Of a DNA stretch of 64,000 nucleotides, positions 42,830 to 52,516 are shown piece after piece. The position numbers were made by a program, and so were the translations under genes. The stretch comes from Pseudomonas sp. GD04019 (GTDB lineage Bacteria > Pseudomonadota > Gammaproteobacteria > Pseudomonadales > Pseudomonadaceae). The first letter of the stretch is position 1. Every line of letters starts with the position of its first letter. The notes beneath the pieces are model-generated. The model was given only the letters and a program-made list of their open reading frames with translations, was not told where the DNA came from and ran no database searches. The stretch lies in the NCBI RefSeq assembly GCF_029837695.1, contig NZ_JAOEEA010000010.1, positions 162,151 to 226,150 of the forward strand. The letters run 5' to 3'.

Positions 42830-45487
42830 TCAGGCCAGGCTCTTGCTGACCACCTCGTAGACATCGCTGGACAGCTCGCCGGAGACGAGGATGCGCTCCA
42901 GCTCGCCACGCATCAGCGCCTGGCGTTGCGTGTCGTACTTGCGCCAGCGGGTCAGCGGCCCCAGCTGGCGCGAGGCGATCTGCGGGTTGGAGGCGTTCAG
43001 GCTGATCACCTGGTCGGCCAGGAAGCGGTAACCGCTGCCATCGGCGGCGTGGAAGTTGACCAGGTTCTGCCCGGCGAAGGCACCGATCAGCGCGCGCACC
43101 TTGTTCGGGTTCTTCATGGTGAAGGCCGGGTGCTGCATCAGCGCCTGCACGCGAGCCAGACCGCCCGGCAGGGTGCTGGCGGCCTGCACGCTGAACCACT
43201 GGTCCATGACCAGCGCGTTGTCCTTGAAGTGCTCGGCAAAGGCGTCCAGCGCCTTGGCCTTCTCCGCCTCGAAGGACGAATTGACCAGCACCGCCAGCGC
43301 GGTGAGGCGCTCGGTCATGTTGTCGCACGCCTCGTACTGTTCCAGGGTCGCGGCCAGCACTTCCGGCTTGCCGGTGAGCATCAGGTAGGACAGCGCGATG
43401 TTCTGCAGGCTGCGGCGGGCGAAGTGGCGGGACTCGGCCACGTAGGGCGTGCTGCGCGACAGCTCGCGGTTGGCCTGGTAGCGCTTCCACAGCGGCTCGA
43501 ACAGCGCCTCGGCCAGCTGCGCGCGAGCGAACTCCCGGGCGGCGTGGATGGCGTCGACATCGGCCACTTCGGCGATCTCGGTGAGGTAGGCCTCACCGGG
43601 CAGCGAGAGCATTTCGGCGACCATGGCCTGGTCCAGCGACTCGTTCTCCAGCACGCTGCGCAGCGCGGTGAGCAGGCGCTTATCCAGCACCAGGGGCTTG
43701 CCACGCTGGTGCTGGCCAATCAGCTCTTGCAGCACCTGCACGGACAGCTGCTGGCCGGCCTCCCAGCGGTTGAAACCGTCGGAGTCGTGCTGCATGAGGA
43801 ACATCAGCTGGTCGCGGCTGTAGGGGAAGCTCAGCTTGACCGGCGCGCTGAAGCCGCGCAGCAGCGACGGCAGCGGCTTGGCCTCGATATTGACGAAGGT
43901 GAAGGCCTGTTCGGCCTGGGTCACCTGCAGCACGCGGGTGCGGCCGACCGGCTTGTCCTCGCCGACCAGCTGCAGAGGCAGCTCGCGGCCCTGGGCATCG
44001 AGCAGCGCCAGTTCCAGCGGAATCACGAACGGCAGCTTCTCGGCCTGCCCCGGCGTGGCCGGGCAGCTCTGGCGCAGCTGCAGGCGATAGGTATTGGCCG
44101 CTGCATCGTAGCTCTCGCTGATATCCAGGCGCGGCGTGCCGGCCTGGGTGTACCATCGCTTGAACTGGGTCAGGTCGACACCGCTGGCATCTTCCATGGC
44201 CTTGACGAAGTCATCGCAGGTCACCGCCTGGCCGTCGTGGCGCGCAAAATACAGGTCGGAGCCTTTGCGGAAGGTCTCGGCGCCCAGCAGGGTGTGGATC
44301 ATGCGCAGCACTTCGGAACCCTTCTCGTAGATGGTCAGGGTGTAGAAGTTGGAGATTTCCATGTACGCATCCGGGCGTACCGGGTGGGCCATCGGGCCGG
44401 CGTCTTCGGCGAACTGGTGGGTGCGCAGGTAGGCCACGTCCTCGATGCGCTTGACCGTGCGCGAGTTCATGTCGGCCGAGAACTCGGCGTCGCGGAACAC
44501 GGTGAAGCCTTCCTTGAGCGACAGCTGGAACCAGTCGCGGCAGGTCACGCGGTTGCCCGACCAGTTGTGGAAGTACTCGTGGGCCACCACCGCCTCGACC
44601 CGCTGGTGGGCGGCATCGGTGGCGGTCTCGGCACGAGCCAGCACGCAGCTGGAGTTGAAGATGTTGAGACCCTTGTTCTCCATGGCGCCCATGTTGAAGT
44701 CATTGACGGCGACGATCATGAAGATGTCCAGGTCGTACTCGCGCCCGTATACCTCCTCGTCCCACTTCATCGACTTCTTCAGGCTGTCCATGGCGTGCTG
44801 CACCTTGTCGATGTTCTCCGGCTCGACATAGATACGCAGGGTGACTTCGCGCGCGCTCATGGTGGTGAAGCTGTCCTCCACGCACCACAGGTCGCCGGCG
44901 ACCAGGGCGAACAGGTAGGCCGGCTTCATGAACGGGTCTTCCCAGGTCGCCCAGTGGCGGCCATCACCTTCGCTGCCGCTGGCAATCGGGTTGCCGTTGG
45001 ACAGCAGCACCGGATAGCTGTGCTGCTCGGCGCTGAGCGTGGTGGTGAACTTGCTCATCACGTCCGGGCGGTCGAGGTAGTAGGTGATCTTGCGGAAGCC
45101 CTCGGCCTCGCACTGGGTGCAGAACATGCCGCTGGACTTGTACAGCCCTTCCAACGCGGTGTTGCTCTCCGGATGGATGCGCACCGTGCTGTCGATGACG
45201 AAGCGTTCTTGCGTCGGCTGCAGAGTCAGGTGGCTGTCGCTCAGCTGGTAGTCGGAGGCAGCCAGCTCGCGGTCATCCAAAGCCACGCGGAGCAGCTCCA
45301 GCTGCTGGCCGTCCAGCATCAGCGGCGGCAAGTCGGCGATCAGTGCCGGGTTGCGGCGCATCACCAGTTGCGCGTGGACCAGGCTGTGGTCCTCGTACAG
45401 CTCGAAGGTCAGATGGGTCTCGTCGATCAGGTAGTCCGGCGCCTGATAGTCCTTGAGGTAGATCATTTTCGGCTGTTCGGTACGCAT
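42830..45487 (-). CDS. pepN: Aminopeptidase N (M1 family)
   Basis: 885 residues, the normal size for bacterial PepN. The zinc site HEYFHNWSGNR and the substrate-binding GAMENKGLN are intact, with the second zinc ligand Glu in LKEGFTVFRD. The C-terminal half is the helical DUF3458-type domain. The cytoplasmic enzyme removes N-terminal residues from peptides. It is followed upstream on the same strand by DUF2797, DUF1315 and rhomboid genes, the arrangement I recall from P. aeruginosa. Confidence 0.95.
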   Translation of the reverse strand: MRTEQPKMIYLKDYQAPDYLIDETHLTFELYEDHSLVHAQLVMRRNPALIADLPPLMLDGQQLELLRVALDDRELAASDYQLSDSHLTLQPTQERFVIDSTVRIHPESNTALEGLYKSSGMFCTQCEAEGFRKITYYLDRPDVMSKFTTTLSAEQHSYPVLLSNGNPIASGSEGDGRHWATWEDPFMKPAYLFALVAGDLWCVEDSFTTMSAREVTLRIYVEPENIDKVQHAMDSLKKSMKWDEEVYGREYDLDIFMIVAVNDFNMGAMENKGLNIFNSSCVLARAETATDAAHQRVEAVVAHEYFHNWSGNRVTCRDWFQLSLKEGFTVFRDAEFSADMNSRTVKRIEDVAYLRTHQFAEDAGPMAHPVRPDAYMEISNFYTLTIYEKGSEVLRMIHTLLGAETFRKGSDLYFARHDGQAVTCDDFVKAMEDASGVDLTQFKRWYTQAGTPRLDISESYDAAANTYRLQLRQSCPATPGQAEKLPFVIPLELALLDAQGRELPLQLVGEDKPVGRTRVLQVTQAEQAFTFVNIEAKPLPSLLRGFSAPVKLSFPYSRDQLMFLMQHDSDGFNRWEAGQQLSVQVLQELIGQHQRGKPLVLDKRLLTALRSVLENESLDQAMVAEMLSLPGEAYLTEIAEVADVDAIHAAREFARAQLAEALFEPLWKRYQANRELSRSTPYVAESRHFARRSLQNIALSYLMLTGKPEVLAATLEQYEACDNMTERLTALAVLVNSSFEAEKAKALDAFAEHFKDNALVMDQWFSVQAASTLPGGLARVQALMQHPAFTMKNPNKVRALIGAFAGQNLVNFHAADGSGYRFLADQVISLNASNPQIASRQLGPLTRWRKYDTQRQALMRGELERILVSGELSSDVYEVVSKSLA

Positions 45488-45501
45488 CGGCTTGTGGCCT
45501 C

Positions 45502-46344
45502 TTATTCGGTGAGTACGGCGACCTGGTAGGCCGTGTATTTGCGCAGATTGATCACGCCCGTGTCGAGAATCAGGTACTGGCCCTTGATGCCCTTGAGGAT
45601 ACCCTCCACCACCGGGGTCTTTTCCAGGTCATGGCTGGCGACCTTGGTCGGATAGGCATCGACCGGGTAGCGGATTTCCAGCACCTCGACATCGCTGACC
45701 GGCTGGATGGCCTGCAGACCGAAGCGCTGCTGCAGCGCAGCGATGCCTTCGGCGCAGCTGCTCATCAGTTGCTCGCGCACGCCAGCGAGGTCGACCGGCT
45801 CGGCATCGCCCTTGAGCAAGGCACGCCAGTTGGTCTTGTCCGCCACCTGGGTGCGCAACAGATCTTCGACGAAGCCGGACTGCTGGCGGGTAGCCACACG
45901 GAAGATCGGCAGCGCCTGGCTGGCGCCCTGATCGAGCCAGCGGGTCGGCAGCTGGGTGGCGCGGGTGATGCCGACCTTGATCCCGGAGGAGTTGGCCAGA
46001 TACACCACATGATCGGTCATGCAGTACTGCTCGCCCCAACCCGGCTCGCGACAGGTGCCCTGCTCGTGGTGGCACTTCTCCGGGCTCATGATGCAGCTGT
46101 CGCACTGCGGCAGTTTGGTGAAACAGGGATAGCAGTAGCCCTGGGCGAAGCTCTTTTTGGTCTTGCGCCCGCAGTGGCTGCAGTGGATCGCACCGAGGAA
46201 TTCCAGGCGGATGCGCTTGCCCAGCAACGGGTTGACCGGAACCTCAGTCTCGTCCAGGCGGAAGGCGTATTGCGCCGTCTCGCCCAGGCGGATGGTCATC
46301 TTGCTCAGCGCACCACGGCCCAGCTCGTTCATGGCCTGGGTCAT
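45502..46344 (-). CDS. DUF2797 cysteine-rich protein
   Basis: 280 residues from ATG 46344, which overlaps the DUF1315 stop (TGATG). Cysteine groups CSHCGRKTKK, YCYPCF, CDSCIMSPEKCHHEQGTC form zinc-ribbon-like sites in the first 110 residues. A GIY-YIG-like segment (VYLANSSGIKVGITRATQLP, then TRWLDQGA) follows. The family is conserved in proteobacteria with unknown function; the resemblance to a GIY-YIG nuclease core suggests nucleic-acid contact (inference). Cytoplasmic. Confidence 0.85.
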   Translation of the reverse strand: MTQAMNELGRGALSKMTIRLGETAQYAFRLDETEVPVNPLLGKRIRLEFLGAIHCSHCGRKTKKSFAQGYCYPCFTKLPQCDSCIMSPEKCHHEQGTCREPGWGEQYCMTDHVVYLANSSGIKVGITRATQLPTRWLDQGASQALPIFRVATRQQSGFVEDLLRTQVADKTNWRALLKGDAEPVDLAGVREQLMSSCAEGIAALQQRFGLQAIQPVSDVEVLEIRYPVDAYPTKVASHDLEKTPVVEGILKGIKGQYLILDTGVINLRKYTAYQVAVLTE

Positions 46345-46607
46345 CAGTGCAGGGTGTCGTTGGATTTGAACAGCAGGTTCGGGATCGGCTCGGCGTGGGA
46401 CTGGCACTCCTGCGGCCCCATGTAGCCGGTGCGCTCTTCCTCGGGCAGGTTTTGCACCTCCCAGGCGATCATCGCCTGCAGCGACAGCTCCTTCTGCTCC
46501 TGGGTCAGCTTGCGGCCGTCCGGCCACTTGCCGATCTCCACCGCCAGCTTGAGGCTCTGATAGATCTCGGGGGTGATGTTCTCGATCATTTCGGCAAAGG
46601 ACGACAT
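46344..46607 (-). CDS. DUF1315 (YeaC-like) small protein
   Basis: 87 residues from ATG 46607 (CGGAG upstream). Typical sequence of the family: FAEMIENITPEIYQSLKLAV, GKWPDGRKLTQEQKELSLQA, MIAWEVQNLPEEERTGYMG. Soluble, mostly helical, no signal peptide. Function unknown; conserved position between the DUF2797 and rhomboid genes. Translationally coupled to the DUF2797 gene. Confidence 0.88.
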   Translation of the reverse strand: MSSFAEMIENITPEIYQSLKLAVEIGKWPDGRKLTQEQKELSLQAMIAWEVQNLPEEERTGYMGPQECQSHAEPIPNLLFKSNDTLH

Positions 46608-46648
46608 CCAACGGACTCCGACAACGGAAGCTAAACAGGGGGCCAAGT

Positions 46649-47509
46649 TTACCGGCGCGCACGCGCCAGTGCACCGCCGATCAGGCCGGCGGCGCATCCG
46701 GCGGCCAGCCCGCCGACGTGGGCAGCATTGGCGATGGAACCGAAGCCTAGGGTGTCGATCACCCCGGACAGGCAGACCAGCAGCCAGATCAGCATCATCG
46801 CCAGCACGCCACGCGGCAACGCGTAGGCCGGGGTCGGCGCCAGCAGCTGGAAGATCCAGCAATAGCCGAGCAGGCCATAGAGCACGCCGGACAGGCCGCC
46901 GAATAAAGAAGGGCCGCCGAACCAGAACTGCGCCAGGTTGGACAACAGACCGAACAGCAGGCTCAGCCCCAGCAGGGCAAAGGCGCCCTGGCGAAACTCG
47001 ATGCGCCGGCCTAGCTCCCAGTACCACATGGCGTTCATGGCCAGGTGCAGCACGCCGAAGTGGATGAACATCGGCGACACCAGGCGCCACCACTGCCCCG
47101 CCTCGAGGCTCGTCAGCCAGGGCTGGAAGTAGATGTAGTCGCCCTGGATGTGGAAGTCCTGGAAGGTCAGCCAGCGCAGGGTGGTGAAGTTGTCACCGAG
47201 CAAAGTGACTGTAGCCACCAGGAGCGTCAGCAGCAGCACCGCGCTGGTCATCCAACTGGCCCGCAATTGCGCCACCAGGCCAGGCCGCAGTGGGTGCGCG
47301 GGTGTGGGTACATCCTCCTCCGCGGCACCACGTGGATAGCGCAGGTACAGTTCGCGCACCTGAGCAACCAGCGGTTCGACCGGCACCCACAGCACCTGCG
47401 CATCACGCTCCTCGCTGACCCGGTGCGGCACCTGCAACCGGCGCAACAAGCTGACGAAACCGCTGAGGTCTTCCTGCAACGGCCGGCGCAGCGCCTCTAC
47501 CCGGCTCAC
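46649..47509 (-). CDS. glpG: Rhomboid intramembrane serine protease GlpG
   Basis: 286 residues from a GTG overlapping the upstream stop (GTGA). A cytoplasmic N-terminal domain (1-85) precedes six to seven helices. Catalytic Ser in GLSGVLYG and His in NAAHVGGLAAG are both present, as are the upstream HFGVLHLAMNAMWYWELG residues of the L1/TM2 region. It cleaves transmembrane substrates within the inner membrane. In a row with DUF1315 and a metallophosphatase. Confidence 0.9.
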   Translation of the reverse strand: MSRVEALRRPLQEDLSGFVSLLRRLQVPHRVSEERDAQVLWVPVEPLVAQVRELYLRYPRGAAEEDVPTPAHPLRPGLVAQLRASWMTSAVLLLTLLVATVTLLGDNFTTLRWLTFQDFHIQGDYIYFQPWLTSLEAGQWWRLVSPMFIHFGVLHLAMNAMWYWELGRRIEFRQGAFALLGLSLLFGLLSNLAQFWFGGPSLFGGLSGVLYGLLGYCWIFQLLAPTPAYALPRGVLAMMLIWLLVCLSGVIDTLGFGSIANAAHVGGLAAGCAAGLIGGALARARR

Positions 47510-48477
47510 TGCGGCGCCTCCGGCCGTTCCACCTCGACCCAGACGAACTTGTCCGGATCGATCTGCAGCTCGTCGTCCAGACGGTAAGCCACCAGCTTGC
47601 CGTACATCACCGCGCTGTAGTCCAGACAGGCCAGGTTGGGCCGCAGCGGCGCCGGGCGGCCGCGGCGCCAGTAGTGGCCGACGAACAGCATCGGCTCGTC
47701 CAGGCCGTACTGCAGCAGGCGGCCCTTGTCGGTCGGGGTCAACGGCAGGCTGGCCACGCTGTCGGGCAAGGCATCGGGCTGGAACACCACGTCGCCATAG
47801 GTCTGCGGGTCGTCTTCCCAGAACTTGGTGCGGAAGTAGGCGCGGGTGAAGCCTTCCTCGCTGGTCAGGGTCAGGCCCTGGGGCAGGCGCAGGTCGGTAC
47901 CCCGCAACAGACGCTCGAACACTCGGTTGGCGAAGCTGCCCGGCACCGCCGAGGCCACCACGAAGTCGCGGTCGATGCGGCCGTCCGGGTAGTCGGCCTT
48001 GAGCGCGCCGATCAGGCTGTCATCCCAGCAGGCATGCACCAGGCGGAAGCGCCCGGCGTCGATGAACAGCGGCATCTGCTGGAACCAGTCGAGGAAGTCG
48101 CGCCAATCCTGCGGATGTTCGGCGAACTGGCGGAAGGTCTGCTGCAGCAGGCGCTCGTGGCGCGGCGTGTGTTCGCGCACATGGCGGCGCTCGCTGTGCG
48201 GCGGCGCCTCGGTGTACCAGCCGAGGGCGTTGTATTCATGATTGCCCATGATGCACAGGGCCTGGCCAGCCTCGACCATGTCGTGCACCAAGTGCAGCGC
48301 CTCGCGGATGCGCGGGCCGCGGTCGATCAGGTCGCCGAGGAACAGCGCCATGCGCCGTGGATGGCGCCAGACACCGCCCTCGCGGCGATAGCCCATCTGT
48401 TCCAGCAGGCGCGCCAGGCTGCGACCGCAGCCGTGCACGTCGCCGATCAGATCGTAGCCGCGCGCGGGGTCGAGCAT
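47506..48477 (-). CDS. Calcineurin-like metallophosphatase
   Basis: 323 residues. Metal-binding motifs in order: DVHGCGRSL, GDLIDRGP, GNHEYN, and later VGHYWRRG, the set of PrpA/ApaH-type serine/threonine or nucleotide phosphatases. Cytoplasmic. The start is one base after the nadK stop and the end overlaps the rhomboid start, so it is in the nadK transcript. Substrate not evident: phosphoprotein or diadenosine polyphosphate hydrolysis are both known in the family. Confidence 0.87.
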   Translation of the reverse strand: MLDPARGYDLIGDVHGCGRSLARLLEQMGYRREGGVWRHPRRMALFLGDLIDRGPRIREALHLVHDMVEAGQALCIMGNHEYNALGWYTEAPPHSERRHVREHTPRHERLLQQTFRQFAEHPQDWRDFLDWFQQMPLFIDAGRFRLVHACWDDSLIGALKADYPDGRIDRDFVVASAVPGSFANRVFERLLRGTDLRLPQGLTLTSEEGFTRAYFRTKFWEDDPQTYGDVVFQPDALPDSVASLPLTPTDKGRLLQYGLDEPMLFVGHYWRRGRPAPLRPNLACLDYSAVMYGKLVAYRLDDELQIDPDKFVWVEVERPEAPQ

Positions 48478-48478
48478 C

Positions 48479-49366
<888 letters not shown>

Positions 49367-49449
49367 GGGGCGCTCTGCAACGGGGGAGTTGCCCGGATTA
49401 TGGGCGAAAGCCGCTGATCGCAGCAAACCGCCTCGGCTATGCTCGGCCC

Positions 49450-50379
49450 ATGAATTCGCCGCTGGATGACCTGCTGGCGCAGCTGCGCCAGCCCCAGGTA
49501 CGCGACCTGGCCTGGGCCCTGCTCTCTCCCGCCCTGCTCGATGGCAGCGAGCTGCCCCTGCGCCATCCACTGGCCGCCAGTCGCTGGTTCGATGAGCCGC
49601 AGCGCCTGGTCGACTGGCTGCTGCACCAGGAAGCGCACAGCGCGGCGCTGCAAGAGCACCTGGCCAACGGCTCCAGCCGCCTCGGTCGCTATTACGAGCG
49701 ACTGTGGCAGTTCGCCCTGCAGGCGGCCCCGGACGTGCAGCTGCTGGCCGCCAATCTGCCGATACGCCAGGACGGCCACACGCTGGGCGAGTTGGACCTG
49801 CTGCTGCAGGACGACGAGGGCGTGCACCACCTGGAACTGGCGATCAAGCTGTACCTGGGACCGGATCAGCAATCCGGCACGGACGCTGCCAACTGGCTCG
49901 GGCCGTCCAGCGAGGATCGCCTGGGGCTCAAGCTGGACCACCTGGCTCGCCACCAGTTGCCGTTGGCATCCAGCCTGGCGGCCCAGGCAACGCTGGCGCA
50001 GCTGACAACGCAAGCACCCCGCTCCGCCGCCTGGCTGAGTGGCTACCTGTTCTACCCCGCGCCCGGCGACTGCCGCGCGCCCTCGGGCTGTAACCCCGAG
50101 CACCTGCGCGGGCGCTGGCTGCGCCGCAGCGACTGGGCGCGACTGACCACAGCGGAGCAACACTGGCAGCCGCTGGAAAGACATGCCTGGCTGGCACCCG
50201 CGCACGTGCCAACGTCAGCACTGTGGTCGCCCGCACAACTGGCTGTATGGATGGAAGGATTGTCCGAGCAGGCACCGGCACAATTGCTGGTGCGCCTGGA
50301 GCGGGATGACGATGAGTGGCGCGAGGGCGAACGGCTATTTCTGGTCAACGACCAATGGCCGCACTGTGCCCCGCGCTAG
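49450..50379 (+). CDS. DUF1853 protein (PD-(D/E)XK nuclease-like)
   Basis: 309 residues. The family core GELDLLLQDDEGVHHLELA, then IKLYL, has the E-x-D ... E-x-A-x-K order of a PD-(D/E)XK nuclease active site; similar reasoning has been applied to the family. Other conserved parts are VRDLAWALLSPALL near the start and a C-terminal WW-like DDDEWREGERLFLVNDQWP. Biological role unknown. It ends three bases before the convergent cNMP-binding gene stop. Confidence 0.83.
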   Translation: MNSPLDDLLAQLRQPQVRDLAWALLSPALLDGSELPLRHPLAASRWFDEPQRLVDWLLHQEAHSAALQEHLANGSSRLGRYYERLWQFALQAAPDVQLLAANLPIRQDGHTLGELDLLLQDDEGVHHLELAIKLYLGPDQQSGTDAANWLGPSSEDRLGLKLDHLARHQLPLASSLAAQATLAQLTTQAPRSAAWLSGYLFYPAPGDCRAPSGCNPEHLRGRWLRRSDWARLTTAEQHWQPLERHAWLAPAHVPTSALWSPAQLAVWMEGLSEQAPAQLLVRLERDDDEWREGERLFLVNDQWPHCAPR

Positions 50380-50382
50380 CGA

Positions 50383-51492
50383 TCAGTGGCTGCGCTCGGT
50401 GCGCCCGCCGGAACGGGCCAGGTAACCCGGACCGTTTTCGCACAGCAGTGCGCCACGCTGTACCGCCGGCAGCGCATCCAGGCCATCGCGCAGCGCATAG
50501 GCGCTGAAGCCCATCTGCGAGAGCAGGAACACGGCGCTGGCGCTGCGCTTGCCGCTGTCGCAGTAGCACAGGTAGGTACGCGACTTGTCCAGCAGACGCA
50601 CCTTCAGGCGCAGCAGGTGCAGCGGCATGTTCAGCGACTCTTGCGCATGGCCGCGCTCGTATTCCGCCTGCAGGCGCACATCCAGCCACTGGGCACCGGC
50701 CGACAGTAGGCGCGCGGCCTCGCCGAACGACACTTCGTCCACCACCGGCGCCTTGAGCAGGGCGAAGAAGTCCTGGCGGTCCAGGCGCAGCACCATGCCG
50801 GGCTCGATCATGGTCACGGTGGCGTTGCGCGGTTGATCGGAAAGCAGCGCCTCCTCGCCGAAGCAGGCACCGACTTCCAGCTCGGCCAGCACCTGGCGGC
50901 CGCCCTCGCCGCCGCGGAACACCTCGGCGCGCCCGCTCTTGAGGAAATAGCAGCAGTCGCCGCCCTCGCCCTCCACCAGCACCCGGCTGCCGGTCGGCAG
51001 ATCGATCGGACGCAGGCGTTCGAGCATGGCGCGCACGTTGGCCGGCGGCACCTTGGTGAACAGCGGATTTTCCAGTAGACGCTCCAGCCACTCGACGTCG
51101 TCGCCATTGCTGCCTAGGTCCAGCAACAGGTCCTGGTAGGCCAGGCGCCAGGTCAGCAGGCGACTGAGATTGGCGCTGTCCAGGGCCAGCACGCTGACGT
51201 CGGTCAGCGCCCGCGCCTCGTGCTGACGCGGCAGGGTCGGTGACAGGGGATGGCAGCTGGCCTCGCTGCCGGCCTGCAGACGCTCCTCGCGGCCATCGGC
51301 ATCGCGCAGCAGCAGCTCGCCGGACAGCAGGTAATAGGTGGTGCGGGCCTGGTCGCCCTGGCGGAACAGCAGCTGGCCGGCCAATAGCGGCTGCGGCACC
51401 AGCTGGGCACGCAATTCGCGCCATTGCTGCTCGGAAAGCACGTTGAGCGGGGTAAAGCTGCGCAGCTGTTCGGGATTCAGCGGCTCGGTCAT
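50383..51492 (-). CDS. Twin cyclic-nucleotide-binding domains plus rhodanese domain
   Basis: 369 residues from ATG 51492. First CNB-like domain at about 20-115 (LLFRQGDQARTTYYLLSGEL), a linker, second CNB domain at about 145-250 with the phosphate-binding cassette FGEEALLSDQPRNATV intact. The C-terminal rhodanese domain (265-355) has its active Cys in YCDSGKRSA. No DNA-binding domain, so not a Crp-type regulator; it may couple a nucleotide signal to sulfur transfer or act as a sensor scaffold. The next gene, a PLP desulfhydrase/deaminase-type enzyme, starts its own frame 16 bases upstream, consistent with a sulfur link. Confidence 0.85.
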   Translation of the reverse strand: MTEPLNPEQLRSFTPLNVLSEQQWRELRAQLVPQPLLAGQLLFRQGDQARTTYYLLSGELLLRDADGREERLQAGSEASCHPLSPTLPRQHEARALTDVSVLALDSANLSRLLTWRLAYQDLLLDLGSNGDDVEWLERLLENPLFTKVPPANVRAMLERLRPIDLPTGSRVLVEGEGGDCCYFLKSGRAEVFRGGEGGRQVLAELEVGACFGEEALLSDQPRNATVTMIEPGMVLRLDRQDFFALLKAPVVDEVSFGEAARLLSAGAQWLDVRLQAEYERGHAQESLNMPLHLLRLKVRLLDKSRTYLCYCDSGKRSASAVFLLSQMGFSAYALRDGLDALPAVQRGALLCENGPGYLARSGGRTERSH

Positions 51493-51508
51493 CGACACCT
51501 GTCCTTCA

Positions 51509-52462
51509 TTATTCTTGGCGTACTGCTGCCAGTTCTTCCAGGCGTTGGGCCATGGCCCGGCGCCCCTGCAAGCCTCCGGTGTGGAGCAGCAGCAGGCGCG
51601 TACCCGGAGCAAAGTAACCGGCCTCCACCTCGCCGCGCAATGCCAGCATGGCCTTGCCCGTGTAGAGCGGCTCCAGCGGCAGTCCACTAGCTCGCTCGCA
51701 ATCGTCGATACACTGCGCCAATGGCGCATCGATCCGGCCAAAACCGCCGCGACTGGCGTCCAGCAGGCGGTAGCCCGCATCGAGCCGCCCCGCCTCATGG
51801 CGGATGGCCTGCAGCTGGCTTTCCACACCATGGCCAGGCGGCACTGCCATGGCCACATGCACCGGGCGTTCGCCGCCTTCGGCCAGCACCAGACCGGCCG
51901 CCGTGGTACCGGTGCCGGCCGCCAGCCACCAGCCGTGGTAGTCGCTCCAGCCCAGTTCGGCCAATTGCGCCCTGGCCAACTCGACTATAGCCGCGCAGGC
52001 CCGGGCCGCCAGCAGGCCACCGCCGCCTTCGTTCACCGGCAACAGCTGCGGATAGCGCTCGCGCCAAGGCTGCCAGAAGTCGGCGCGATGCCGCTCGCGA
52101 TAGCCGGCGTAGCCGAGCCAGTGCAGACGCATGCCGTATTCCTGCAGATCACGGGTCGTGGGCGTGTCCTGCGGCTCACCGCGCAACAGGCCGACGGTCT
52201 CGAAACCGAAGCGCCGGCCGGCCGCGGCCAGGGCATGCAAGTGATTGGAATGGGCACCGCCCAGGCTGATCAGACCATCGGCACCCGCGCCCGCGGCAGC
52301 CTCGATATGCGGCCTGAGCTTGAACCACTTGTTGCCGGAGATCAGCGGATCGAGCAGGTCCAGGCGCAGCACGGCGACCTCGACGGCGGCGAGCGCGAGC
52401 CAGTCGAGACGCAGGGGCTGCAGGGGGGCGGATGGGTTCCAGTGCGGCAGGACAATAGACAT
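51509..52462 (-). CDS. PLP-dependent deaminase/desulfhydrase (ACC deaminase/D-cysteine desulfhydrase family)
   Basis: 317 residues, fold type II PLP enzyme. The PLP Lys is in ISGNKWFKL near residue 45; GGAHSNHLHALAAAG and the phosphate-binding AAGTGTTAAGL match the family. Members deaminate 1-aminocyclopropane-1-carboxylate or release H2S from D-cysteine. The sequence alone does not separate the two. It is 16 bases upstream of the cNMP/rhodanese gene on the same strand, which would fit sulfur metabolism. Confidence 0.85.
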   Translation of the reverse strand: MSIVLPHWNPSAPLQPLRLDWLALAAVEVAVLRLDLLDPLISGNKWFKLRPHIEAAAGAGADGLISLGGAHSNHLHALAAAGRRFGFETVGLLRGEPQDTPTTRDLQEYGMRLHWLGYAGYRERHRADFWQPWRERYPQLLPVNEGGGGLLAARACAAIVELARAQLAELGWSDYHGWWLAAGTGTTAAGLVLAEGGERPVHVAMAVPPGHGVESQLQAIRHEAGRLDAGYRLLDASRGGFGRIDAPLAQCIDDCERASGLPLEPLYTGKAMLALRGEVEAGYFAPGTRLLLLHTGGLQGRRAMAQRLEELAAVRQE

Positions 52463-52516
52463 GGGAGCTGATCGGCTGGGCGCCAGGAGTCAGGCGCCGG
52501 GCACCATGGTAACCGC

